NCBI GenBank assembly: GCA_964518335.1
Contig: CAZFDT010000039.1
Coordinates: 1 to 48,932, forward strand
Length of the DNA stretch: 48,932 nucleotides
Direction: 5' to 3'
Origin: CAZFDT01 sp964518335
GTDB taxonomy: Bacteria > Planctomycetota > Phycisphaerae > Phycisphaerales > Phycisphaeraceae
Shown: positions 9,271 through 17,420 of the stretch, in pieces
Numbering within the stretch: position 1 is the first letter of the stretch
Layout of the letters: the number at the start of each line of letters is the position of its first letter
Notes under the pieces: model-generated
Told to the model about the DNA's origin: nothing
Databases searched by the model: none
The model's input: only the letters and a program-made list of their open reading frames with translations
Translations under genes and position numbers: made by a program

Positions 9271-9831
9271 ATGGACACGCAAGGCTTCCAACCCGACGAC
9301 CCCCACCTGGACGAGCTGCTCGACCGGGTCTTGGCCACGCCCCTGATGCGGGCGTCGCTGGTGGATGACATTGTCACGGCCACCACGCCCATGCTGGCGA
9401 CGCGGACAACGCGGCTGCTGGATGCGGCCATGCTCGCCGACGAGCCCTCCCCGACCTTGGTCCCGCGCATCCTCAAGACCACCGCCCCGGCGCTGTACCG
9501 CAAGCGCCACCCGGTGATCGGCTTCCTCGGCGGCACGCCCGCGTACCGCATAGCCGCCGGCATCCTCCTGGCTGCCATGCTCGGCATCTGGGGCACCCTC
9601 GCCTCCATCGCCGCCGACGCCCGCGACCTGTCCCGCATCGAACATCAGCTTGCCGGCCTCTCCAGCCTCGCCGCGACCGACAGTTCGCTCGACCGCGAGA
9701 TCGGTCAGCTCGACGAGCAACTTCGCAGCCTGCAAGTCTCCACCGCCTGGGACGCCGACCGCATCATCCGCGACGACGCCGCTCGCTGGCCCGTCGATGG
9801 CCCCGTCGCCGACATGCCCTGGCTGTTCTGA
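9271..9831 (+). CDS. single-pass membrane protein, possible anti-sigma partner
   Basis: This 186-residue protein has an N-terminal cytoplasmic part of about 90 residues, one transmembrane segment (about 92-114, AYRIAAGILLAAMLGIWGTL) and a periplasmic part rich in heptad-like leucines. It lies 62 bp after the ECF sigma gene in the same direction. That topology and position fit an anti-sigma factor, but there is no HxxxCxxC zinc motif, so the role is inferred from context only. A TTG at 9205 overlapping the sigma stop is in frame, but the ATG at 9271 is preferred. Confidence 0.65.
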   Translation: MDTQGFQPDDPHLDELLDRVLATPLMRASLVDDIVTATTPMLATRTTRLLDAAMLADEPSPTLVPRILKTTAPALYRKRHPVIGFLGGTPAYRIAAGILLAAMLGIWGTLASIAADARDLSRIEHQLAGLSSLAATDSSLDREIGQLDEQLRSLQVSTAWDADRIIRDDAARWPVDGPVADMPWLF

Positions 9832-9860
9832 CCTCCCTCATGACCCCCCACCGACGACCC

Positions 9861-10472
9861 ATGAAAACAGTTGGCTACATGCTGATGGCGGCGATGGCGT
9901 TGGCACTGGCCTCGCCCGTGGCGGCGCAGGACAAGACCAAGGACGGCCCGCCGCGGCGACCCGCCGCCGACGACGTCGCGGCCATGCTCGACGTGCTCCG
10001 CGAGATGGAGCCGGGCCTGGCCAAGGACATCGACAAGTGGCGCAAGGACAGTCCCGAGCGCGTCGCGGAAATGATCAACCGTCGCTTCCCGCGCCTGCGC
10101 CACATGGTCGAGCTGCGCCGCAATGATCGTGACTTGTATGACCTGAAAATCGAGGATGTCCGGCTGTCGCAGAAGTCGCTTGAACTGGTGCGGTCGTACC
10201 GTGCGGCGAGCCTGGCCAAGGACCCCAAGGCAGGCCAGATCCGCGACGAGCTTCGCCAGAGCGTGGCCACGCAGTTCGACGTGCGACAGAAGATTCGCCA
10301 GCGCGAACTGCAGCGTTTCGAGCAGCGTATCGCGCAGATGCGCAAGGAGTTGGACGACCGCTCGGCGGCCCGCGAACGCATTCTCGAGGGCGAACTGAAA
10401 AAGATGCTCGATCAGACCGAGGTGAAGGTGGAAGTCAAATCCGAGCCCAAACCCGAATCCAAGGATCAGTGA
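9861..10472 (+). CDS. secreted coiled-coil protein of the sigma-factor cluster
   Basis: A 203-residue protein with a clear signal peptide (MKTVGYMLMAAMALALASPVAA), followed by an almost wholly helical, charged sequence with coiled-coil periodicity (about 60-190) and a lysine/glutamate-rich tail. It resembles the general build of periplasmic helical sensors such as CpxP/ZraP-type proteins, but I see no diagnostic LTxxQ motif. It follows the membrane protein by 29 bp, so the three genes from 8525 are probably one operon. Its last seven bases overlap the convergent glycosyltransferase gene. Confidence 0.65.
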   Translation: MKTVGYMLMAAMALALASPVAAQDKTKDGPPRRPAADDVAAMLDVLREMEPGLAKDIDKWRKDSPERVAEMINRRFPRLRHMVELRRNDRDLYDLKIEDVRLSQKSLELVRSYRAASLAKDPKAGQIRDELRQSVATQFDVRQKIRQRELQRFEQRIAQMRKELDDRSAARERILEGELKKMLDQTEVKVEVKSEPKPESKDQ

Positions 10473-12211
10473 TTCACGTCGTAAGTCGCCGCCGCTTCGA
10501 GCAGGTCCATGGAGCGACGCTCGGCGGCCAGTGCCTGCTGCGTCTGCCCTGTTTCGCGTAGCGCCTGAGCATATCGGGCATAAACAGCGGCATAGAAGCG
10601 GGCAAGATCCGCGTCGGCGGCGGTCGTGGCGGGATTCGCGCGCGACAGTGCATCCACCACCGGCGGGCGATGGGCGAACGCCGCGTCGAGGATCGTCACC
10701 GCCTCCGCCGCGCTGGTTGCCGCCTCCTGCCGGGGGAGCCAGTATGCCTCGTAAGGCGACAGCCAGTCGGCGTGGGTGATTGGCGTGACACCAGGCGGCA
10801 GCGGTCGCAACGTCAGCACGAACAGCATGACGACTGCGGCCATGGCTGCGACCCAACCGCGAGGTCTGGCGTTCGTGCGCACCGACTGCACCAGCCACAC
10901 CGCGCACAGCCCCGCCAGCGGCGCCAGCCACGCCACCAGCGGCGCCCGATACCGCGCATGAGGGGCCGCCACCACGGATGACAGTGCCCCCACCGTCGCC
11001 AGGGCCAGCAGCGGCAGCAACTGCGCCCACCGCCGCCAGAACTGTGCCGCCGCGATGACCAGCCCCACGACCGCCAGTGGTGCGATCACTGCAAACCGCA
11101 CCGGCATCAGATGCAGCACCCACGCATGACGGGCGAAATAGGCGAAACTGACGTTGTTGGGCTTCTCGAACCAGCGCCACGCCATGCCAGCTTTCCGCAC
11201 CACGAGACCGAGGTAGCTCCCGACGCCGTCGTGCAGCGCGATCGTCCGCGCCACGACGCCCGGTGCGGCCTGGCGCGACGCTTCGAGCACCTGCGGGATG
11301 GTTGCCGTGGCGTAAAAGCTCATGTCCGCATGTTGCTCCGGCCCGTTGGTCGCTATGAAAGTCACCGCCCCCACGCTGGACAACTGCAGCGGCCCCACAC
11401 CCAGCGCCACGTTCCGCGCCGCCACCGGCAACAACACCACCGCCGCACCACCCAGCACCCCCAGCAACGCCTGCGGCCTGGCGCCCTTTGCGCCCATCCA
11501 AGCCGTCACCGCCACCACCGGCAGCAGCGCCTGCGCCCCGCCGTGGGTCAGCATCGCCAGGCCGCACATCGCGCCCGCCAGTGCCCACCACTTCCACGTC
11601 CGTCGCGTCCACGCCACGCCCGCCGCGTCCACGGCCGCCAAGCCCAGGAACGTGATCAAAGGCCCACGCAGCAGGACCAGCTCGTAGAACATCAGCGGCC
11701 CGGCAAACACCGTCAATACCGCCGCAGTGAGCCCGGCCCCCGGAAATGCCTCGTCAAAGTGCCGCCGCCCGATGCGGTACACCAGCACCGTGCTCGCCAC
11801 GCCCATCGCCATCTGCCACAGGAACACCCAGCGCACGTCCTCGCCCAACGTCGCATACGTCAAGGCGATCAGGTACGGATACAGCGGCTCCTGGTGAAAC
11901 CTCTTGCCTCCGCCCCCGGAAGTGCCGCCATACCAGTCATCCCAAGCCGCCTCGATCTGCTGAGCCGACGCCTCTGGCCCCAGGTACGCCTGCGCCACCG
12001 CGACGTGCCAGTCATGCATCGGGTGCAGCGACCGGTTGGTGAGCACGTCGCCCGAGGCGATCACCTTCGCCCATGCGTCGAAAAAGTGCATGTCGCTCTG
12101 GTCCCACCGGTGCAACTGCAGCAGCGGGCCCTGCGAGAGCTGCGCGTAGCAGATCACGCGCACCGCAACGGCCGCGGCGACGAGCACGAGAACAGGCCAT
12201 TGGCGAGACAT
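10466..12211 (-). CDS. multi-pass GT39-like membrane glycosyltransferase with repeat-encoded loop
   Basis: A 581-residue protein with about 12 hydrophobic segments, an early acidic loop (HRWDQSDMHFFDAW at 34-47) and FHQEPLYPYLIAL at about 104-116, the hallmark of dolichyl-phosphate-mannose-dependent or oligosaccharyltransferase-like proteins. The C-terminal part (about 470-575) is soluble and helical, possibly TPR-like. In the first large loop the sequence YGGTSGGGGKRFHQEP includes a GGTSGG encoded by an 18-base sequence that also occurs in gatB; related proteins usually run directly from the glycine pair to the FHQ segment. A TACGCT box six bases before the ATG overlaps the end of the queC-like gene. 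Confidence 0.78.
   Translation of the reverse strand: MSRQWPVLVLVAAAVAVRVICYAQLSQGPLLQLHRWDQSDMHFFDAWAKVIASGDVLTNRSLHPMHDWHVAVAQAYLGPEASAQQIEAAWDDWYGGTSGGGGKRFHQEPLYPYLIALTYATLGEDVRWVFLWQMAMGVASTVLVYRIGRRHFDEAFPGAGLTAAVLTVFAGPLMFYELVLLRGPLITFLGLAAVDAAGVAWTRRTWKWWALAGAMCGLAMLTHGGAQALLPVVAVTAWMGAKGARPQALLGVLGGAAVVLLPVAARNVALGVGPLQLSSVGAVTFIATNGPEQHADMSFYATATIPQVLEASRQAAPGVVARTIALHDGVGSYLGLVVRKAGMAWRWFEKPNNVSFAYFARHAWVLHLMPVRFAVIAPLAVVGLVIAAAQFWRRWAQLLPLLALATVGALSSVVAAPHARYRAPLVAWLAPLAGLCAVWLVQSVRTNARPRGWVAAMAAVVMLFVLTLRPLPPGVTPITHADWLSPYEAYWLPRQEAATSAAEAVTILDAAFAHRPPVVDALSRANPATTAADADLARFYAAVYARYAQALRETGQTQQALAAERRSMDLLEAAATYDVNH
11912..11929. repeat. copy 2 of the recurring 16-18-mer, inside a glycosyltransferase gene
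   Basis: GCCCCCGGAAGTGCCGCC, identical over 18 bases to 42339-42356 in gatB and over 16 bases to 1818-1833. On the coding strand it encodes GGTSGG. Confidence 0.7.
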
Positions 12212-12215
12212 GCCG

Positions 12216-12881
12216 TTAGCGTACCGTTGCGGCGGCGATGAGTGGATCGACGACCCCCGCGGCCTCGAAGGCGTGGTGGCGGCGACGGCAGGCGTCGCAA
12301 GCGCGGCACGGGCCGGCGGAGTCGTCCACGGCTACGGTACATGTCCACGCCAGCGCCCATGGCACGTCGAGCTGCACGCCCAATTCGATCATCTGCCGGT
12401 CGGTCAACTCCGCCAGCGGCGTATCGACCGTCGCCACGTTTCGGCCGGTGAACGCCAGTTCGGACTCGGCCAGATGCGACGCCAGCACCGCCAACTCGGT
12501 GGCATGAGCCGCGTGGCGGACATCGCCGTCGCACTGGGCCGGCCAGATCAGTCGTTCGGCGGCATACTCCGCAGCCTGCGCCAGGCCCGTCACCAGCACC
12601 TGCGTCCGCTGCAGCGGTGAGGGCGAGGCCGGTTCGCGCACCGCCGTCTTGCCCGACTGCAACGGCGCGATCCGCGGCATCTCCAATTCGGCCACTCGCC
12701 TGATCTGATAGTGCTCGGCCTGCCTTCGTACATACGCCAGACGCGTCGCGGCGTTGGGCGTGAGCTCCAGCAGGTGCAAGAGGGCCAGTCGAGGTTTGTC
12801 CGACTCGGCTGCCGCCAGCGCCGTCGCCACCAGGCTGCGCAGTCCGCCCGAGTGCAGTATCAGCGTCGCGTGCGTGGGCAT
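12216..12881 (-). CDS. QueC-like protein with altered PP-loop
   Basis: A 221-residue homologue of 7-cyano-7-deazaguanine synthase. The C-terminal zinc site is complete: C181, C192, C195 and C198 in PCRACDACRRRHHAF, a QueC signature. The N-terminal ATP-pyrophosphatase loop is unusual, however: it reads SGGLRS (11-16) where QueC has SGGLDS, so the aspartate is replaced by arginine. It may be a paralogue with another role rather than the preQ0-forming enzyme. The GATase gene diverges from it. GATAAG at 12888-12893, six bases before the ATG, is a likely -10 box. Confidence 0.75.
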   Translation of the reverse strand: MPTHATLILHSGGLRSLVATALAAAESDKPRLALLHLLELTPNAATRLAYVRRQAEHYQIRRVAELEMPRIAPLQSGKTAVREPASPSPLQRTQVLVTGLAQAAEYAAERLIWPAQCDGDVRHAAHATELAVLASHLAESELAFTGRNVATVDTPLAELTDRQMIELGVQLDVPWALAWTCTVAVDDSAGPCRACDACRRRHHAFEAAGVVDPLIAAATVR

Positions 12882-12926
12882 ACCCGACTTATCGGCCCAC
12901 TCGCCCCTCTTTCAACAACACGCCGC

Positions 12927-12932
12927 TATACT
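12927..12932 (+). promoter_or_regulatory. -10 box TATACT of the GATase gene
   Basis: Eight bases before the ATG at 12941, with no ribosome binding site in between. The gene is probably leaderless. Confidence 0.5.
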
Positions 12933-12940
12933 CTGCGATC

Positions 12941-13678
12941 ATGGCGATCGTCATCCTTGAGCATCATCCTGATGAGACTTCGGCGGAGCTGGGCGCAACG
13001 CTGCTGCGGCACAACCATCGGCTGCGCGTGCTCAAGTTGCATGCGGGGCAGGCGGTGCCGCCGGATCTGGACGACGTGGACGGCGTGGTGAGCATGGGTG
13101 GGCCGATGAATGTGGAAGACGCCGCCGCGCATCCATGGATGGTGGCGGAACTGGCGCTACTGAAGGCTGCGCACGAGCGGGGGGTGCCGATCGTGGGCGT
13201 GTGCCTGGGGGCGCAGCTCGTCGCCGCGGCGCTGGGCGGTGAGGTCAAGGCCATGGCGGCGCCGGAGATCGGCTGGCACAACGTGAAGCTGGCGTTCCCC
13301 GGCACGGTCGATCCGATCCTGCAGGGCATCGCCTGGGACACGATGCAATTCCACGTCCATGGGCAGGAGGTCGTCAAGCTCCCGCCCGAGGGCGTGCCGC
13401 TGGCAGGGTCGAAGGTGTGCAAGACTCAGGCCTTCAAGGTTGGCCTGACCACCTACGCCTTTCAATACCACTTCGAGTGGAACCAGGGACAACTGCAGCG
13501 AATTCTCGCCAACGATCAGTGGCTGCGCCAGCACGCTGACACGACCGCCATTGCCGCCCAGATCGACGAGCACTACACCGGCTATCGCCGCCGCGGCGAC
13601 CGGCTGTGCGACAACATCGCCAACCTGCTATTGCCCATCGACAAGCGGGCCACCCGCCGCCTGGCGGGAGCGGCGTGA
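12941..13678 (+). CDS. class I glutamine amidotransferase-like protein
   Basis: A 245-residue stand-alone type 1 GATase. The nucleophile is C88 in GVCLGAQL, and H177 and E179 in FQYHFEW complete the triad. The closest general match is the GMP synthase-like GATase group that also contains gamma-glutamyl-polyamine hydrolases. The C-terminal 45 residues form a helical extension after the catalytic glutamate. No synthetase partner is next to it, so the acceptor of the ammonia, or a purely hydrolytic role, cannot be decided. The start is fixed by the TATACT box. Confidence 0.85.
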   Translation: MAIVILEHHPDETSAELGATLLRHNHRLRVLKLHAGQAVPPDLDDVDGVVSMGGPMNVEDAAAHPWMVAELALLKAAHERGVPIVGVCLGAQLVAAALGGEVKAMAAPEIGWHNVKLAFPGTVDPILQGIAWDTMQFHVHGQEVVKLPPEGVPLAGSKVCKTQAFKVGLTTYAFQYHFEWNQGQLQRILANDQWLRQHADTTAIAAQIDEHYTGYRRRGDRLCDNIANLLLPIDKRATRRLAGAA

Positions 13679-13684
13679 TCCGCC

Positions 13685-14605
13685 ATGGCCGCCACGCTTA
13701 CCATGAAGGCTCCGCGCGGGTTTGACCTGGCGCGGGCGGTGTGTTCGTACGGCTACTTCGTACTCGCACCCAACGTCTGGGACAAGGCCGACGGAGCCCT
13801 GCGTCGCCCTTTGCGCGGTGAAGGCGATCGTGTTGTCGCTGTCGCCGTCACACACCGCGGCGACTTGCTGCGCGTCGCCTGTGACCGCAAGCTCACTACA
13901 ACGGATCGCACGCTCGTGCGCGACCAGGTCGCTCGCATGCTGAGGCTCGAAGAGGACTTCAAACCCTGGTTCGCCATGCACCCGCCCGCACGGCGGCGGC
14001 GCTTCGCTCGGCTCTTCCGCTCGCCCACGCTCTTCGAGGACATGGTGAAGACGATCACCGGCTGCAACGTCACGTGGAAAAACACGATGGCGATGAACCG
14101 CCTGCTGTGCGAGCGACACGGCGGTGCGTTCCCGACGCCAACGGAACTGGCGAACGCGACGCCCGCCCTGCTCAAGCGCACATGCAAGGTCGGCTATCGC
14201 GCCCAGCGCATCGTGCGTCTGGCGCGCGATTTCCGTGACGGGCGATTGACGCCGGCCATGTTCGAGGACCCGGCGCTGAGTACTGACGAACTGGCCGCGC
14301 GACTGCTGGCCATCCACGGCATCGGGCCATACGCCGCCGCCAACATCTGCCATCTGCTGGGCCGCTACGACCGCCTGGCGATCGACAGCGAAACCTACCG
14401 CCACTACTGCAAAGTGACCGGCACGCCCCGGCCGGCAAATCCGCAATCGCTGCACGTCGCCATCGAGGCTCGCTACGAGCGCTATCGTCCTTACCAGTTC
14501 TTGGCGTACTGGTTCGAGCTGTGGACCGGCTATCAGCAGGCCATTGGCGACGCGACGACGTGGGATGCGCAACTCGACGGTCCCGCGTTAACCACTACAG
14601 ACTGA
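13685..14605 (+). CDS. HhH-GPD DNA glycosylase (AlkA/OGG-like)
   Basis: A 306-residue base-excision repair glycosylase. The helix-hairpin-helix is at about 207-217 (LLAIHGIGPYAAAN), followed by the catalytic aspartate D234 in LAIDSET. There is no lysine before it as in bifunctional Ogg1/Nth, and no Cys4 iron-sulfur cluster at the C terminus, so a monofunctional AlkA-like or archaeal-type glycosylase is most likely. The damaged base removed cannot be read from the sequence. The gene begins 6 bp after the GATase stop, suggesting co-transcription, and its last 11 bases overlap convergent lpxI. Confidence 0.83.
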   Translation: MAATLTMKAPRGFDLARAVCSYGYFVLAPNVWDKADGALRRPLRGEGDRVVAVAVTHRGDLLRVACDRKLTTTDRTLVRDQVARMLRLEEDFKPWFAMHPPARRRRFARLFRSPTLFEDMVKTITGCNVTWKNTMAMNRLLCERHGGAFPTPTELANATPALLKRTCKVGYRAQRIVRLARDFRDGRLTPAMFEDPALSTDELAARLLAIHGIGPYAAANICHLLGRYDRLAIDSETYRHYCKVTGTPRPANPQSLHVAIEARYERYRPYQFLAYWFELWTGYQQAIGDATTWDAQLDGPALTTTD

Positions 14606-15428
14606 CGCCCACCACCGCGATGCCCGAACGGTCGGCGGCATCGAGGACCGCCGGCTTGTCGATCAGGATCACCGCACCTGCCTCGACCGCCAGGCACGCC
14701 GCGCCCGCGGCCTTGAGCGCTGCGATCGTCCCGATGCCGATCGTTGGCACATCGAATCGGCGGTCTTTCTGCGGTCCGGCCGCCTTCACCAGCGTCCACC
14801 CGCCGTGGCGGCACAACGCGCCGGCTCGCGCGATCATCGCATCGGTCCCCTCGATCGCCTCCACCGCGATCACGTCGCGATCCTTCACCGCGATCGCCTG
14901 CCCCACGTCCAGCCCGATGACACCGCGAAGGATCGGCAGGGCGAAGTCGATGTCGGCCTGATGCGCTGCAGTGGGCTGGCGCCGTGTCAGGATGCCGGGG
15001 CTGGCCAGGTGGTCGGGGATGTATCGCGTCGTGTCGATGAGCGTCACGCCTCCGCGCTGCAGTTCGTCGGCAACGGCGGCCAGCAGCGTCTGGTTCCGCT
15101 TGTCGTGCCGCAGCACACGATACCAGAGCCGCGCCGCACGCCAGTCGGGCATCTGCCGCACGATACGCAGGGGCTCGTACATGCGGGCCTTGCGCACGCG
15201 GCCGACCATGACCGCCTCGGTCGCCCCCCACCGCCGCAGCAGTCGCAGCCATTGTCCCATGCGGATGATCCCTGCCGCCGCGAATTCGTCGCACAGTCCC
15301 GGCAACTGCGCATCGAACTGATCGCGCAGCCCCACGCACACCACGCGCCGCCCCGCCGCGCGTATCCCCTGCGCCGTAATCAGCGGCAACGCCCCTTCGC
15401 CCGCGATGAGTCCGATTGGTTGCGTCAT
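14595..15428 (-). CDS. lpxI: UDP-2,3-diacylglucosamine pyrophosphatase LpxI
   Basis: LpxI hydrolyses UDP-2,3-diacylglucosamine to lipid X in lipid A biosynthesis, replacing LpxH. The 277-residue protein begins with IGLIAGEGALPLITA and has the conserved C-terminal domain block with GGWTLVKAAGPQKDRRFD and VPTIGIGTI, in which the family's metal and catalytic residues lie. The start at ATG 15428 is six bases after a GATAGT box and is preferred over 15446. Its presence indicates a lipid A-containing outer membrane, in keeping with current views of planctomycetes. No other lpx gene is adjacent. Confidence 0.93.
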   Translation of the reverse strand: MTQPIGLIAGEGALPLITAQGIRAAGRRVVCVGLRDQFDAQLPGLCDEFAAAGIIRMGQWLRLLRRWGATEAVMVGRVRKARMYEPLRIVRQMPDWRAARLWYRVLRHDKRNQTLLAAVADELQRGGVTLIDTTRYIPDHLASPGILTRRQPTAAHQADIDFALPILRGVIGLDVGQAIAVKDRDVIAVEAIEGTDAMIARAGALCRHGGWTLVKAAGPQKDRRFDVPTIGIGTIAALKAAGAACLAVEAGAVILIDKPAVLDAADRSGIAVVGVSL

Positions 15429-15447
15429 CTCGCCACTATCTCCCACC

Positions 15448-16071
15448 TCATGGACAATACGATGGCGCGATGCGCACCATCACCTGCTCGTCGCGCGGCT
15501 TGATCCACACCAGGCCCATTGTGCGCAGCAGCAGCACGGCGTGGAGATTCGATCCGAGCTGACTGGCCGGGACCCAGCCGCGTGCAGCCTGGAGCTGCGC
15601 GACGACTCGCTCCATCGCCTGCACTTGAGCCTCGCCGGCGGAGACTCGCTGACGCCAGGCCCGCACCGCTCGCGCTACGGCACGGGGGCCAAAGAGCAGC
15701 GTCTCCGCCACCACGCCGGCGAAGACCGCGTGACCCAGCAACGAGCGCGCCGCCAGCGAATCGTCGGCGCTGACGATCTGGTCCCAACTTGACGCCGACA
15801 CGTCCGGGCTGTCGCGCTGGTCGCGCACGATCAGGCGGATGGCCTCGACGATCAGCGCCAGTGCCGCGCCGCCTGCGACGATCGAGCCGATGCGAAACGC
15901 CCGGTCGATACCCACGCCGCGGACGAGCATCGCAGTGACGAACCACCAGACGAGAGCGAAGGCCAGCGCCCAGAACAGCGGTGCCGCCGCCGCGCAGCCG
16001 ATGGTCTGCGCCAGCATCAGGCGATTGTGTCGCTGCACCCGCCCGCGGAGGTCGCCGATCGGCTCAGGCAT
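15448..16071 (-). CDS. two-TM membrane protein of unknown function
   Basis: A 207-residue protein with two hydrophobic segments (about 19-50 and 60-85) and a long helical cytoplasmic region in the second half (ARAVRAWRQRVSAGEAQVQAMERVVAQLQAARGW). I do not recognise the family. The region upstream of 16071 (to 16218) is open, but its composition is poor and it overlaps the promoter of the divergent gene, so ATG 16071 is used. It lies 19 bp before lpxI on the same strand and could be transcribed with it. Confidence 0.65.
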   Translation of the reverse strand: MPEPIGDLRGRVQRHNRLMLAQTIGCAAAAPLFWALAFALVWWFVTAMLVRGVGIDRAFRIGSIVAGGAALALIVEAIRLIVRDQRDSPDVSASSWDQIVSADDSLAARSLLGHAVFAGVVAETLLFGPRAVARAVRAWRQRVSAGEAQVQAMERVVAQLQAARGWVPASQLGSNLHAVLLLRTMGLVWIKPRDEQVMVRIAPSYCP

Positions 16072-16186
16072 CGCCCCATGGTAATGCGTCACCCCGGCCG
16101 TGGGGAGGCGGTGATGATCGTTTTGTCCATGAGACGATCGGGCCGGCCATGGCGAAGGCGGCACAAATGGGACAGAATAGTCCGCC

Positions 16187-17353
16187 ATGAATGAGCGCCA
16201 TCGCTTTCTCGCCACCATGCACTATCAGCCGCGCGACCGCTGTCCGATCTGCGACTTTTCCTTCTGGCCGGAGACGATCGACGTCTGGCGAAGTCAGGGC
16301 CTGCCCGAGTGGGTTGGGCGGGATTATGACGCCGCGACGCAGCAGCGGTTCTTCGGCACGGAGAGCTACGGTGGCGGCCCGAGCGGTCATGTCGGACTGT
16401 GGCCGGCGTTCGAGTGGCGCGTCGTCGAGGACCTGGGCGACGAGGAGATCGTGATCGACCACCATGGCGTGACGCTTCGCCGCAGCAAGTCGAAGGCATC
16501 GATCCCGCTGTACCTCGACTACACGCTCAAGGATCGCGCATCGTGGGAGCGTCATTTCAAGTGGCGGTTCGATCCGTCGAACGCCGGTCGTTACCCGACG
16601 GACCTCGACGCCGCCCGCCGCGTCTGGCAGGACACCGATTGCCCCCACCCGCGCTGCGTCGGCGGCGGCAGCTTCTACGGCTGGATCCGTGACATGATGG
16701 GCGTCGAGGGCGTGTCCTACATCGTCTATGACGACCCGGCCCTGTTCGAGGAAATGGTCGTCACCATGACCGACTGCAAATTGGCCGTGATTCAGCGGCT
16801 GTACGAAGCGGGGGCTCGATTCGACTGCTGCTCGATGTGGGAGGACATGTGCTACAGCGCCGGCCCGCTGCTGTCGCCCGAGCACTTTCGACGATATCTC
16901 GTGCCGCAGATCCGCCGCGTGACCGACCTGCTGCGCTCCCACGGATGCGACATCATCTGGGTGGACTGCGATGGCAAGATCGACGAGTTGGTCCCGCTGT
17001 GGCTGGAGGCCGGAGTCAACTGCATGTTCCCCATCGAGGTGGGCACATGGGGCGCCGACCCCCGGAAGTATCGCAGGGAGTACGGCCGCAACCTGCTCAT
17101 GATGGGCGGGTTCGGCAAACGCACGCTGGCGCAGGGGCCCGACGCCATCGACGCCGAAGTGAACCGACTTGCCCCGCTGGTCGAGGAAGGCGGCTATATT
17201 CCGATGCCCGACCACCGCGTGCCGCCTGACGTACCGCTGGCCCACTACCTCCACTACCTTCATGCCGCCCGCCGCGTCTGGGGCAAGGACCTCAACCTCA
17301 AGCCGTTGGGCATGCCTGACTTGATGGCCCCGGCCTGCGTCGCCGCGTCCTGA
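16187..17353 (+). CDS. URO-D-like protein, copy 1
   Basis: A 388-residue member of the uroporphyrinogen decarboxylase superfamily, in the group that includes methyltransferase components (MtaA/CmuA-like) and many uncharacterised planctomycete proteins rather than HemE. Visible blocks are FDPSNAGRYP, GGGSFYGWIRDMMG (about 162-175), CSMWEDMCYSAGPLLSPEHFRRY (about 217-240) and the metal-ligand-like WVDCDGKID (about 264-272) plus GGFG near 312. True HemE arginine motifs at the N terminus are absent. An AGAAT-type box about eight bases before the ATG suggests a leaderless message. Confidence 0.85.
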   Translation: MNERHRFLATMHYQPRDRCPICDFSFWPETIDVWRSQGLPEWVGRDYDAATQQRFFGTESYGGGPSGHVGLWPAFEWRVVEDLGDEEIVIDHHGVTLRRSKSKASIPLYLDYTLKDRASWERHFKWRFDPSNAGRYPTDLDAARRVWQDTDCPHPRCVGGGSFYGWIRDMMGVEGVSYIVYDDPALFEEMVVTMTDCKLAVIQRLYEAGARFDCCSMWEDMCYSAGPLLSPEHFRRYLVPQIRRVTDLLRSHGCDIIWVDCDGKIDELVPLWLEAGVNCMFPIEVGTWGADPRKYRREYGRNLLMMGGFGKRTLAQGPDAIDAEVNRLAPLVEEGGYIPMPDHRVPPDVPLAHYLHYLHAARRVWGKDLNLKPLGMPDLMAPACVAAS

Positions 17354-17407
17354 GTATGTGGGAACCGGACCGCCCTCGCACAGGAAGACAGCTTCGTCCG
17401 CTGTTGT

Positions 17408-17413
17408 GATAAT
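17408..17413 (+). promoter_or_regulatory. extended -10 box TGtGATAAT
   Basis: GATAAT preceded by TG at 17405-17406, seven bases before the ATG at 17421. It covers the upstream in-frame ATG at 17412, which therefore cannot be the start if this promoter is used. Confidence 0.5.
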
Positions 17414-17420
17414 GCGCCAC

